Assembly: GCA_001515955.1 (NCBI GenBank)
Contig: LOES01000017.1
Span: 1 to 11,065, forward strand
From: Clostridia bacterium BRH_c25
GTDB taxonomy: Bacteria; Bacillota_A; Clostridia; Lutisporales; Lutisporaceae
Length of the DNA: 11,065 bases
Direction: 5' to 3'
Shown here: one piece after another, positions 1 through 5,063 of the stretch
How the letters are laid out: every line of letters starts with the position of its first letter
Numbering within the stretch: position 1 is the stretch's first letter
The notes under the pieces: model-generated
What the model saw: only the letters and a program-made list of their open reading frames with translations
What the model was told of the DNA's origin: nothing
The model's database searches: none
Made by a program: the position numbers and the translations under genes

Positions 1-1
1 C

Positions 2-313
2 GGCAGATATCCGAGCTCCATAGCATCCTGGCGGAATAACTGGTCGCAGCTGGCTACCTACTTCAAATATCCGCCGGAACTCCGGAAAATCATATACACG
101 ACCAATTCCATCGAAAACTTCAATCGGCAGCTCAGGAAGGTTACTAAATCTAAGACTATTTTCCCAACTGACGACGCCCTTTTCAAAATGCTGTACCTTT
201 CAATGGTGGACATCACGAAGAAGTGGAACGGCAAACCTTGGGATTGGGGTAAGATTTTAGAGCAGCTATGTATTTATTTCGAGGGTAGGATTACCCTGGC
301 AGATATAGATTAA
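2..313 (+). CDS. IS256-family transposase, C-terminal part
   Basis: Reading from base 2 gives 103 residues ending at a TAA (311-313). The start is cut by the window edge. The sequence contains the family hallmark TTNSIENFNRQLR (fragment residues 33-45), whose glutamate (residue 38) is the third acidic residue of the DDE catalytic triad of this MULE-type transposase. It also has the usual C-terminal block around KKWNGKPWDWGKI. The enzyme catalyses cut-out/paste-in DNA transposition by binding the IS ends. Family members are about 400 aa, so roughly three quarters of the protein lies to the left. The visible part has no frameshift. Whether the full copy is active cannot be judged here. Confidence 0.9.
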   Translation, partial: GRYPSSIASWRNNWSQLATYFKYPPELRKIIYTTNSIENFNRQLRKVTKSKTIFPTDDALFKMLYLSMVDITKKWNGKPWDWGKILEQLCIYFEGRITLADID

Positions 314-325
314 GTATAAAAAAAT

Positions 326-356
326 GAACTCTGCCAACTACCTGTTGACAGAGTTC
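326..356 (+). terminator. Stem-loop downstream of the IS256 transposase
   Basis: GAACTCTG (326-333) pairs perfectly with CAGAGTTC (349-356). After one mismatch the inner CAAC/GTTG also pairs. It begins 12 bases after the transposase stop. No good T-run follows on the + strand (CTCATCATG), so it may be an RNA-stabilising or insulating hairpin rather than a true rho-independent terminator. Confidence 0.4.
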
Positions 357-502
357 TCATCATGTGTAAAAATACATACAACAATATTTCTAAAAAATTT
401 GCTATGTAAACCAAGGTATTTTATCATTAATCCAAAAGGTTTACACAAAATTATTTACAGTCTCTTGCACGAAATAAGTCCTTTGCGCAATCAAAGAGTA
501 AA

Positions 503-535
503 CCCTGCCGGCAGCTGTAAAGAGTACCGACAGGG
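503..535 (-). terminator. Rho-independent terminator after the 68-aa gene
   Basis: CCCTGCCGG (503-511) pairs with CCGACAGGG (527-535), nine pairs with one G-U. On the minus strand it lies 5 bases past the stop of the 541-747 gene and is followed by TTTACTCTTT. On the plus strand it is followed by CTTTATTATTTTA, so it may work in both directions and insulate the IS from the genes to the right. Confidence 0.7.
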
Positions 536-540
536 CTTTA

Positions 541-747
541 TTATTTTATACTGGAACAGCCCATTAACTTGAATGTGTCTTGTCCAGTATTTACATTGAC
601 GTCCTTCATAAAGTAAAGCTCAACTTCATTGTCTTGGGAAAACATTCCCTTACCAGCTTGTATACATACTATATCATAATCCTCAATGACTACCTTTACA
701 ATGTCCTTAACCTGTTTCATAAGCTTATTAAACCTCTCATCATACAT
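541..747 (-). CDS. Small protein of unknown function (68 aa)
   Basis: I do not recognise this protein. It is a 68-residue, charged, soluble-looking chain with no signal peptide or membrane segment: an amphipathic N-terminal half (about residues 1-24) and a strand-rich middle (residues 25-55, with the segment VELYFMKDVNV). The start is well supported, since AAAGGAGGATTATATTC precedes the ATG and gives a near-perfect ribosome binding site at normal spacing. It lies 124 bases downstream of the excisionase-like gene on the same strand and ends at a terminator, so the two probably share the promoter at 1088-1116, with a hairpin (784-824) between them. The context suggests an accessory protein of an integrative element, but no function can be assigned. 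Confidence 0.7.
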   Translation of the reverse strand: MYDERFNKLMKQVKDIVKVVIEDYDIVCIQAGKGMFSQDNEVELYFMKDVNVNTGQDTFKLMGCSSIK

Positions 748-783
748 GAATATAATCCTCCTTTAGCCTATAATTGATAACTC

Positions 784-824
784 AACCAAAGTAGGATATA
801 ATGAACTTACCGACTACTTTAGTT
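784..824. other. Hairpin between two minus-strand genes
   Basis: AACCAAAGTAG (784-794) pairs with CTACTTTAGTT (814-824), 11 pairs including one wobble on the minus strand. The loop contains a GTAAGTTCA motif (minus strand) whose core also occurs, in the opposite orientation, in the repeats around the promoter at 1074-1111. A second weaker stem (GGAAGTCC 832-839 with GGGCTTCC 862-869) lies beside it. No T-run follows. It may be an mRNA processing or attenuation structure, or a binding site. Confidence 0.4.
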
Positions 825-871
825 GGTGTTGTGGAAGTCCGTGTATACTTGATAGGTGACCGGGCTTCCAT

Positions 872-1048
872 TTACTTTTGCTTGTTTTCCTGTTCTTGCA
901 ACCACTTCAAAACTTCTGACTTTTTATAGCGATATGCTCTCTCTTTTCCGATATAAGGCAATCCGTTATTTCTCCAGTTGGTCACTGTAGATTTCGCTAC
1001 TTTAAGCCATTTACACAATTCTGCTGTGGTCATTAATGGCTCTTCCAT
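872..1048 (-). CDS. Excisionase-like HTH DNA-binding protein (58 aa)
   Basis: Translating the minus strand from ATG (1048-1046) to TAA (874-872) gives 58 residues. The body, from TTAELCKWLKVAKSTVTNW to a lysine-rich tail, has the winged helix-turn-helix layout of the HTH_17/excisionase (MerR-like) family: a first helix (residues 7-16), a recognition helix (about 18-28, STVTNWRNNG) and a short wing (PYIGKERAYRY, 31-41). Such proteins bend DNA at attachment sites to direct recombination towards excision, or act as small regulators. AGAGGTG lies just upstream of the ATG. A strong promoter lies 40 bases upstream. With an integrase 900 bp away, a recombination directionality factor is the natural reading. 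A plain regulator remains possible. Confidence 0.8.
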   Translation of the reverse strand: MEEPLMTTAELCKWLKVAKSTVTNWRNNGLPYIGKERAYRYKKSEVLKWLQEQENKQK

Positions 1049-1073
1049 ACTTCACCTCTCTTACATATATTGG

Positions 1074-1116
1074 TAAGTTCAATTATTAGTATAAGTTTAT
1101 TAAGTTCAATTGTCAA
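1074..1116 (-). promoter_or_regulatory. Sigma-A promoter of the excisionase-like gene, with repeated operator-like sites
   Basis: On the minus strand, TTGACA (1116-1111) is followed after exactly 17 bases by TATACT (1093-1088). Two identical 11-bp direct repeats, TAAGTTCAATT on the plus strand, lie at 1101-1111 (in the spacer, touching the -35) and 1074-1084 (just after the -10), 27 bp apart. This placement suggests a repressor or the excisionase itself binding over the promoter. The promoter is clear from sequence. The operator role is inferred. Confidence 0.75.
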
Positions 1117-1241
1117 GCATAAAAGTTGATAAAGCTATCCTTAATTGGATTTTATTAGTATAATAGGAGTTGCAATATGAATTACGTGAAATTATTATTT
1201 TATGATATTCTTAAGAATTCTTTTCTGCTGAGAGGTGAATT

Positions 1242-1910
1242 ATGTATAATATTGGAGTTTATTTAAGCTATGGCTTAATGACATGTATTTTTCTATTAAT
1301 AGGATTACTTCTAATTAATAAGCTTTTTAAGAAGAAATTTATACGCTCTATTATAGATATTCTGCTTTATTTTGCAGCACTAATATTGTTATGCTTTTTC
1401 ATATATATGTTTATTTATTTGTTCTTAACTTCTGTTATTATTGTATTCACTCTGTTCAAATTTGTACTTGTTAAATTTTTTGATATTTCAGAGTTAACTA
1501 ATTATCTAAGCCTGACCTTCACACTAATGCTATTTATTTATATACCTGAGAAAATTGGATATTGGATTCTATATTTAATAGAAAAAGTAAGAAAATCTGA
1601 CTTGAACCTTGCAAACAGATATTTAATCATTGTTAAAGCATTGAGGTTAAAACTATTTATCTATTTTGTTTCATTTCTATTAGTTTTAGTATCTTCAATG
1701 GAGACTTTTTCTGGAAGGGCAATAGTTCATAATAGCTTATGGTTACTATTTAAACCGGTCATATTGCAGTCAGTAGTCACAGTAATTACTTTTGATAGGT
1801 TTTTAAAATTAGCTATTACAGAGTGGAATAATATAAAATTAGATATAAGTAAAGTTAAAGACTTATTCTTATCATTATTTAGTAATAAGAATAAAGATAT
1901 TTCCACATAA
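1242..1910 (+). CDS. Polytopic membrane protein of unknown function (222 aa)
   Basis: I do not recognise the family. The 222 residues are dominated by hydrophobic, Phe/Leu/Ile-rich stretches, with membrane segments at about 7-28, 36-75 (probably two), 88-111, 132-152 and 165-183. A lysine-rich cytoplasmic-looking tail follows. The start is supported by GAGAGGTGAATT before the ATG. An upstream 29-codon ORF (ATG 1177, with AGGAG at 1165-1169) runs into the gene in another frame and ends at 1266, so it could be a translationally coupled leader. A TATAAT at 1159-1164 is a possible -10, without a convincing -35. Base composition is AT-richer than the integrase next door, which suggests separate acquisition. 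It stands alone between the excisionase-like gene and the integrase and ends at a bidirectional terminator. A phage-exclusion or surface role would be a guess. Confidence 0.75.
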   Translation: MYNIGVYLSYGLMTCIFLLIGLLLINKLFKKKFIRSIIDILLYFAALILLCFFIYMFIYLFLTSVIIVFTLFKFVLVKFFDISELTNYLSLTFTLMLFIYIPEKIGYWILYLIEKVRKSDLNLANRYLIIVKALRLKLFIYFVSFLLVLVSSMETFSGRAIVHNSLWLLFKPVILQSVVTVITFDRFLKLAITEWNNIKLDISKVKDLFLSLFSNKNKDIST

Positions 1911-1914
1911 AAAG

Positions 1915-1936
1915 AGCACTCCTGCTCGGGAGTGCT
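1915..1936. terminator. Bidirectional rho-independent terminator
   Basis: AGCACTCC (1915-1922) and GGAGTGCT (1929-1936) form a perfect 8-bp stem with a six-base loop. TTTTATA follows on the plus strand and TTTTTATG on the minus strand. It serves both the membrane protein gene ending at 1910 and the integrase gene, whose stop (minus strand) is at 1938. Confidence 0.85.
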
Positions 1937-1937
1937 T

Positions 1938-2891
1938 TTATAATACCCCTTGTTTCTTTATGTAGAGATTATCCAGGGGGCTGCACTTCTTATGTATATT
2001 CAACATATAAGCAGATGCCAGGTGTGAATACTTACGAACCATATCAAGAGAGGTATGTCCTAGTATCTGCTGCAAGCTAAACACGTCACCGCCGTTCATG
2101 AGGTACTTTGTAGCAAAGGTATGTCTCAATATATGAGGGTGAATCCTGTCTATCTTGGTGCGCTTCCTGAGTCTCTGGAACAGCATCTTTATACTGCTTT
2201 CCGACATGGGCTTTAGGTCCTTGCTGATAAATAGCCTTTTTGTGTCAAACTCAGGGTTTGGTCGGTAACCACTGAGATACTTCAATAGCAGCTTCTTAGT
2301 GTATAGCCCAAGAGGAACAATTCGTTCCTTCTGTCCCTTACCGAGTACCTTTATGACTCCCTGGGTTATATGTATATTATCATAATCGAGGTTCAGGACT
2401 TCATTCCTGCGAAGCCCGCAGTCGACCATCAGGGCAACTATGCAGGAATTCCGTACACTCATTTCAGAGCTGCTTTTATAAGTTTTCATCACTACCTCAA
2501 TTTCATCATCCGAAAGTATCTCTATAGCCTTCTTGATGGCTTTCGGAAGCTTGAATTTCTCCTCCAGGTTATCAGATATGTACCCTTCTCTGTAAAGCCA
2601 CCCTAAGAAGCCTCTGACAGCTCTTATATAGGTTTGAACTGTTGTACTGGATACAGGTTTATCACTCTTGGGTTTGAAGGGATGCCCCTGCATCTTGGGC
2701 TTGTTTTTCAGTGTCAATTGGTACTGGTTCAGATCACCGATAGTTATATCATTGACCTGCAGCCCAGAGCCTATGAAGTCGGCAAAATACCGCAGGTTAT
2801 CCCTATAGAATTTAATTGTTTTAGGTGTATTGCCTTTTAGCTCTTGGTCAACTAGAAACATTTCTATGGATTCTTGGATTGTCAGCTTCAC
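1938..2891 (-). CDS. Tyrosine recombinase / integrase (XerC/D-like, 317 aa)
   Basis: This is a site-specific recombinase of the phage integrase family, which cuts and rejoins att sites through a covalent 3'-phosphotyrosine intermediate. The N-terminal SAM-like core-binding domain covers about residues 3-105 and the catalytic domain about 120-300. All catalytic residues are present: R161 (CGLRRNE), K185 (GKGQKER), H253 and R256 (HPHILRH), H279 (ILGHTS) and the nucleophile Y288 (RKYSHL). Length is typical for XerC/D-type enzymes. The start is a GTG at 2891 with GAAGGAGG eight bases upstream. The gene ends at the shared terminator at 1915-1936. The preceding 600 bp are non-coding and lead back to a repressor-controlled divergent promoter. 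An orphan tRNA-Arg 3' end at 4694-4740 is its probable attachment scar. A deleted copy of a closely similar gene lies at 6390-6487. Confidence 0.95.
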   Translation of the reverse strand: MKLTIQESIEMFLVDQELKGNTPKTIKFYRDNLRYFADFIGSGLQVNDITIGDLNQYQLTLKNKPKMQGHPFKPKSDKPVSSTTVQTYIRAVRGFLGWLYREGYISDNLEEKFKLPKAIKKAIEILSDDEIEVVMKTYKSSSEMSVRNSCIVALMVDCGLRRNEVLNLDYDNIHITQGVIKVLGKGQKERIVPLGLYTKKLLLKYLSGYRPNPEFDTKRLFISKDLKPMSESSIKMLFQRLRKRTKIDRIHPHILRHTFATKYLMNGGDVFSLQQILGHTSLDMVRKYSHLASAYMLNIHKKCSPLDNLYIKKQGVL

Positions 2892-2982
2892 ATCTCGACC
2901 TCCTTCATAATTTTATATGCTTAAGGTATTTCAGTGTTTTGTCAGGTTTTTATTTTTATGGTTTTTGTTTTTTGGTTTTGTA

Positions 2983-3009
2983 ACCTCCCCTGTTAGTAAG
3001 GAGGGAGGT
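2983..3009. repeat. Hairpin repeat, GTTAGTAAGG-loop type, copy 1
   Basis: ACCTCCC (2983-2989) pairs with GGGAGGT (3003-3009) around a loop containing TGTTAGTAAGG. The loop is shared with the hairpin at 3084-3109 while the stems differ but still pair. The right arm overlaps a second hairpin (3007-3030), so two mutually exclusive folds are possible. Confidence 0.6.
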
Positions 3010-3083
3010 AAAGGCAATTTTGCCCTTACCCGTTCGTACTCAGATTATTTGGACGTTATGTCTTTTTTTGTCTGTAAGATAAC

Positions 3084-3154
3084 CCCCCTCTGTTAGTAAG
3101 GAGAGGGGGAAAACATCTTGTATTCCCCGAATTTACTGGCTTCCGATATGTAGT
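3084..3154. repeat. Hairpin repeat, GTTAGTAAGG-loop type, copy 2 with 3' extension
   Basis: CCCCCTCT (3084-3091) and AGAGGGGG (3102-3109) form a perfect 8-bp stem around the loop GTTAGTAAGG. The following bases up to GATATG at 3154 recur with few changes at 8522-8574 (shared CCCCGAATTTACTGGCTTC). This is therefore part of a dispersed repeat and not just a local hairpin. Confidence 0.6.
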
Positions 3155-3509
3155 TAGCATCAGCATGGGCGGGTATTTTTCCTCTGGGTCGCTCCCATGC
3201 TGACCGCGACACAAGGTCGCTTGCAAAGGTTGATAGGGGAAAAAGTTTGCAGCTTCTCAACATTTGCGGTTGTCCCCAAAAGCGGAGAAAGGGGCTTAGT
3301 TTGAGATTACCGATATACAGTGCGATACGTGCCCCTTTTTTCAGATTGTAACTTTACAGTGGTTGTCGGTACTGTGTCTATGTATCGGTACTTGGTTGCA
3401 GTAAGCGGGTATGAAAGAACCCGTCGGCAGCGCGCTTTCCGACCGGATTCTTTCCTGCTATCTCCGTTTACTCATGCTCCCTGCTTAGCTGCTCTACTGT
3501 CTTTCTTGC

Positions 3510-3526
3510 GTTGAGCGATACTCAAC
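3510..3526. promoter_or_regulatory. Operator O1 (GTTGA-N7-TCAAC)
   Basis: GTTGAGCGATACTCAAC is a 17-bp inverted repeat, the first of three with the same half-sites and spacing upstream of the repressor gene. It lies about ten bases downstream of the leftward -10 (3536-3541), over the expected start of leftward transcription. Binding by the repressor at 3667-4065 is inferred. Confidence 0.8.
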
Positions 3527-3535
3527 TTAACTATA

Positions 3536-3564
3536 ATTATAGTCAAGTCATTCTCGATTGTAAA
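3536..3564 (-). promoter_or_regulatory. Leftward sigma-A promoter, divergent from the repressor gene
   Basis: On the minus strand TTTACA (3564-3559) is followed after exactly 17 bases by a perfect TATAAT (3541-3536), within an ACTATAATTATAGT palindrome. Operators O1 and O2 flank it on both sides. It points towards the structured region and the integrase gene, and would be repressed when both operators are occupied. Confidence 0.7.
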
Positions 3565-3571
3565 GAGTTTT

Positions 3572-3588
3572 GTTGAATTTTACTCAAC
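3572..3588. promoter_or_regulatory. Operator O2 (GTTGA-N7-TCAAC)
   Basis: GTTGAATTTTACTCAAC is the second 17-bp inverted repeat of the set. Its start is 62 bp from that of O1 and 59 bp from that of O3. It lies eight bases upstream of the -35 of the leftward promoter. Confidence 0.8.
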
Positions 3589-3630
3589 ATTGTTTATTTA
3601 TGGTCAAGCAAATGTTAATATTAAAGATAA

Positions 3631-3647
3631 GTTGAGGTATAATCAAC
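3631..3647. promoter_or_regulatory. Operator O3 overlapping the repressor promoter -10
   Basis: GTTGAGGTATAATCAAC is the third 17-bp inverted repeat. It contains TATAAT (3637-3642), the probable -10 of the repressor gene, so binding here would switch off the repressor's own transcription. The -35 upstream is weak (TTAATA at about 3615-3620, 16-bp spacing), which fits a regulated promoter. Confidence 0.75.
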
Positions 3648-3666
3648 CTTATAAGGGGTGTTGGCT

Positions 3667-4065
3667 TTGAGTAAATTATCTGAGAGGATAAAGAGTGAAC
3701 GTACTAAACTGGGCTTGACTCAGGAGGGATTGGCTGACTTGTGTAAGGTCACTAAATCGGCTGTTTCTCTATATGAAAGCGACAAGAGTATTCCCAATGA
3801 TGAAATAAAGAACATAATGGCTGATTTATTCGGTGTCTCTATGGATTATTTAATGGGTAGGACGGATTTTCGTACTCCGGCAGACAGGGTTTCTGAAGCC
3901 ATAGCGGAAGATAGTGAACTGTTTGAATTCTGGCAGGAATTAAAGGACCGTCCAAATTTACAGCTGTTATTCAAACAGACCAGGGATATGACAGACAGGG
4001 ATATTATGCAGATCATCAAGATTATTAAGGCTATCGAGGATGAAGAAGATAGGGAAAATGGGTAG
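3667..4065 (+). CDS. Cro/CI-type repressor with HTH_3 domain (132 aa)
   Basis: The N-terminal 60 or so residues form a classic XRE/Cro-CI five-helix HTH: a lead-in helix (SERIKSERTKLG), LTQEGLADLC as helix 2 and TKSAVSLYESDKSIP as recognition helix and turn, ending in LFGVSMDYLMGR. The C-terminal part (about 65-132) is acidic, helical and without a LexA-type peptidase motif, so induction is probably not by RecA-driven self-cleavage. I take TTG 3667 as start because AAGGGG lies eight bases upstream. GTG 3658 and TTG 3661 overlap that site. Three matching operators upstream make it the likely lysogeny-type repressor of the element, repressing the leftward promoter and itself. The next gene begins 18 bases after the stop and is probably cotranscribed. 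Confidence 0.9.
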   Translation: MSKLSERIKSERTKLGLTQEGLADLCKVTKSAVSLYESDKSIPNDEIKNIMADLFGVSMDYLMGRTDFRTPADRVSEAIAEDSELFEFWQELKDRPNLQLLFKQTRDMTDRDIMQIIKIIKAIEDEEDRENG

Positions 4066-4083
4066 GTAAGGAGGTGAATCTGA

Positions 4084-4572
4084 ATGAATGAGTATGAAAA
4101 ATATAACTGCTTAAGGTTGGATATCACTTTATTAGATAGAACGTATACCTATGAAGATATGAAGGAGTTAATGACAGAGCCTTTTCACTCAAATTATCCA
4201 ACGAAGGTTGGTTTCGAGTGGTATCCTGCTGCAGTTGGTAGTGATTTTATAAGCATTGGGCTTGTATTTAATGTTGCACTTGCTGGTATTGCTACAACTT
4301 TACTAAGCCTAATAACTACAGATTTATACAACTGGGCTAAAACATCATTAAAAAAGGTATTACATAACAGGAATTCATTTGAAGAATCCAGAGTTAATAT
4401 AAATTTTATAGACACCAATATCACAATTTATACTTTCTCAGAAGATGAGATTATTAAGATAGTTTCAAATATTGATAATATTATAGGATACATAAAAGAA
4501 AATAATTTTAATGATAAAGATTATGATTTCTTCTATTCTGAAATAGTAGATAAATGCAAAGAATTTAAATAA
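4084..4572 (+). CDS. Unknown protein with one membrane segment, cotranscribed with the repressor (162 aa)
   Basis: I do not recognise this protein. It has a polar N-terminal domain (1-55), one hydrophobic segment at about 56-80 (ISIGLVFNVALAGIATTLLSLI, probably membrane-spanning) and a charged, mixed alpha/beta C-terminal domain (about 85-162) with no cysteine motif or known catalytic signature. A strong site AAGGAGGTGA precedes the ATG. It directly follows the repressor gene and ends in a perfect terminator, so the two form an operon expressed in the integrated state. Genes in this position often encode superinfection exclusion or host-fitness functions. That is inference from place only. 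Its AT content is higher than that of the repressor gene. Confidence 0.75.
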   Translation: MNEYEKYNCLRLDITLLDRTYTYEDMKELMTEPFHSNYPTKVGFEWYPAAVGSDFISIGLVFNVALAGIATTLLSLITTDLYNWAKTSLKKVLHNRNSFEESRVNINFIDTNITIYTFSEDEIIKIVSNIDNIIGYIKENNFNDKDYDFFYSEIVDKCKEFK

Positions 4573-4584
4573 TAAAGTAACACA

Positions 4585-4615
4585 AATAACACTATGACCC
4601 ACTCATAGTGTTATT
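4585..4615 (+). terminator. Rho-independent terminator of the repressor operon
   Basis: AATAACACTATGA (4585-4597) pairs perfectly over 13 bases with TCATAGTGTTATT (4603-4615), with a five-base loop and TTTAT following. It lies 12 bases after the stop of the 162-aa gene. This is also the last coding-related signal before the attachment scar. Confidence 0.9.
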
Positions 4616-4693
4616 TTTATATATAATTATATTTGTTTAAAAGTAGCTTTACCATATATAGGTAACGGAAATATGCGAACACGTGTTCGATAC

Positions 4694-4740
4694 GACTACG
4701 AATCAGAAGGTCGTGGGTTCGACTCCCTCCGGGCACACCA
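4694..4740 (+). other. Orphan 3' half of tRNA-Arg(ACG): attachment-site scar of an integrative element
   Basis: GACTACGAATCAGAAGG begins in the anticodon arm (anticodon ACG at 4698-4700) and runs through the variable loop, the T arm (GTTCGACT loop) and the acceptor 3' strand to an encoded CCA (4738-4740), as in bacterial tRNA-Arg(ACG). No tRNA 5' half lies upstream. The 5' strand of the anticodon stem (TACGA) no longer pairs well with the 3' strand (TCAGA), and there is no D arm. The break therefore lies at the anticodon stem-loop, a usual crossover point for tyrosine integrases. By orientation, everything to the left is element and the DNA to the right is original flank. The intact tRNA gene should be left of the window. 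Confidence 0.8.
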
Positions 4741-4758
4741 TATTTTACGAATTGTAGA

Positions 4759-4782
4759 AACCTTGAGAAATCAAGGTTTTTT
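4759..4782 (+). terminator. Terminator following the tRNA-Arg 3' end
   Basis: AACCTTGA (4759-4766), tetraloop GAAA and TCAAGGTT (4771-4778) form a perfect stem followed by TTTTGTTTTTG. Lying 18 bases after the CCA, it is best read as the original terminator of the tRNA-Arg gene, displaced together with the 3' half by integration. Confidence 0.9.
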
Positions 4783-4862
4783 GTTTTTGTACTTTGCTAA
4801 ATTTTTGATAAAGATTTTTGTTTTTGGGGTGGCCAGAGTAACGACAGGGAAATAAGAAAAAT

Positions 4863-5063
4863 AAGTGCCAGAGAAACCGCTGAAAAAGTGCCCTTGTCTA
4901 CTCAAGGTACACCATATAAAGTGTTTGATGTTATAGAAAACCTCCATATATGGTATGCGGTTTTTAAATTTACGAGTTTTTCAGCGGCTTCCCAGACACC
5001 GGAGTTATCCAGTTATTTAGGAGTAAGACTAAAATAACTGGATAACTTAGGTGTCTGGCACTT
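4863..5063. repeat. Palindromic repeat family, copy A (77 bp, interrupted by a MITE)
   Basis: The outer arms AAGTGCCAGA (4863-4872) and TCTGGCACTT (5054-5063) are perfect inverted repeats. Joining 4872 directly to 4997 gives a 77-bp element with a 14-bp perfect outer stem (AAGTGCCAGACACC with GGTGTCTGGCACTT) and an inner stem (GTTATCCAGTTATTT with AAATAACTGGATAAC). Related copies lie at 7758-7846, 8582-8658, 8848-8880 and, weakly, 10565-10594. The GTGCCAGACACC-type arms resemble REP-like elements that are mobilised by Y1-type transposases in some genomes. That link is an inference. Confidence 0.8.
4873..4991. mobile_element. 119-bp MITE inserted in palindrome copy A, with CCAGA target duplication
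   Basis: Terminal inverted repeats GAAACCGCTGAAAAA (4873-4887) and TTTTTCAGCGGCTTC (4977-4991) match at 14 of 15 positions. The element is flanked by the direct repeat CCAGA (4868-4872 and 4992-4996). Removing the element and one CCAGA restores a perfect palindrome. It has no coding capacity. The parent transposon is unknown to me. Confidence 0.8.

Larger units (their letters stand above)
1..463 (+). mobile_element. IS256-family insertion sequence, right part only
   Basis: The window begins inside an IS256-family element. It contains the C-terminus of the transposase (ends 313), a stem-loop at 326-356 and, at about 440-463, an AT-rich segment (TTTACACAAAATTATTTAC followed by AGTC) that resembles the terminal inverted repeats of clostridial IS256 elements. 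The left end lies outside the window, so neither the inverted repeat pair nor a target duplication can be checked. The right boundary is an inference. Confidence 0.6.
2892..3509. other. Structured non-coding region between integrase and repressor
   Basis: I see no convincing gene in these 618 bases, but they are full of stem-loops. These are 2983-3009, 3007-3030 (GGTAAAGGCA with TGCCCTTACC), 3084-3109, CAGCATGGG 3161-3169 with CCCATGCTG 3194-3202, GCGAC 3206-3210 with GTCGC 3216-3220, AAGGGGC 3289-3295 with GCCCCTT 3331-3337 followed by T's, and a long stem at 3413-3454 (GAAAGAAC... with ...GGATTCTTTC). The direct repeat TCGGTAC occurs at about 3366 and 3385. The leftward promoter at 3536-3564 would transcribe all of it before reaching the integrase. 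It may be a long 5' leader, a separate RNA, integrase arm sites or a transfer origin. The sequence does not decide. Confidence 0.5.

Noticed and set aside
324..572. 82-aa plus-strand ORF
   Set aside because: It runs through the IS256 right end, a terminator and antisense to the well-supported 68-aa gene, with no ribosome binding site or recognisable protein.
1177..1266. 29-codon leader ORF before the 222-aa membrane protein
   Set aside because: It has a possible AGGAG site and overlaps the gene start, but there is no independent sign of coding. It is mentioned only in the entry of the downstream gene.
2370..2840. Two ORFs antisense to the integrase
   Set aside because: They mirror a complete tyrosine recombinase with all catalytic residues. 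They have no start signals of their own.
3320..3514. 64-aa plus-strand ORF in the non-coding region
   Set aside because: Its composition (Arg/Phe/Cys-rich, ending in operator O1) and the many stem-loops it crosses argue against coding. There is no ribosome binding site.
4673..4855. 60-aa ORF over the tRNA fragment
   Set aside because: Its residues GRGFDSLRAH are the usual false translation of a tRNA T arm and acceptor end. The frame has no ribosome binding site.
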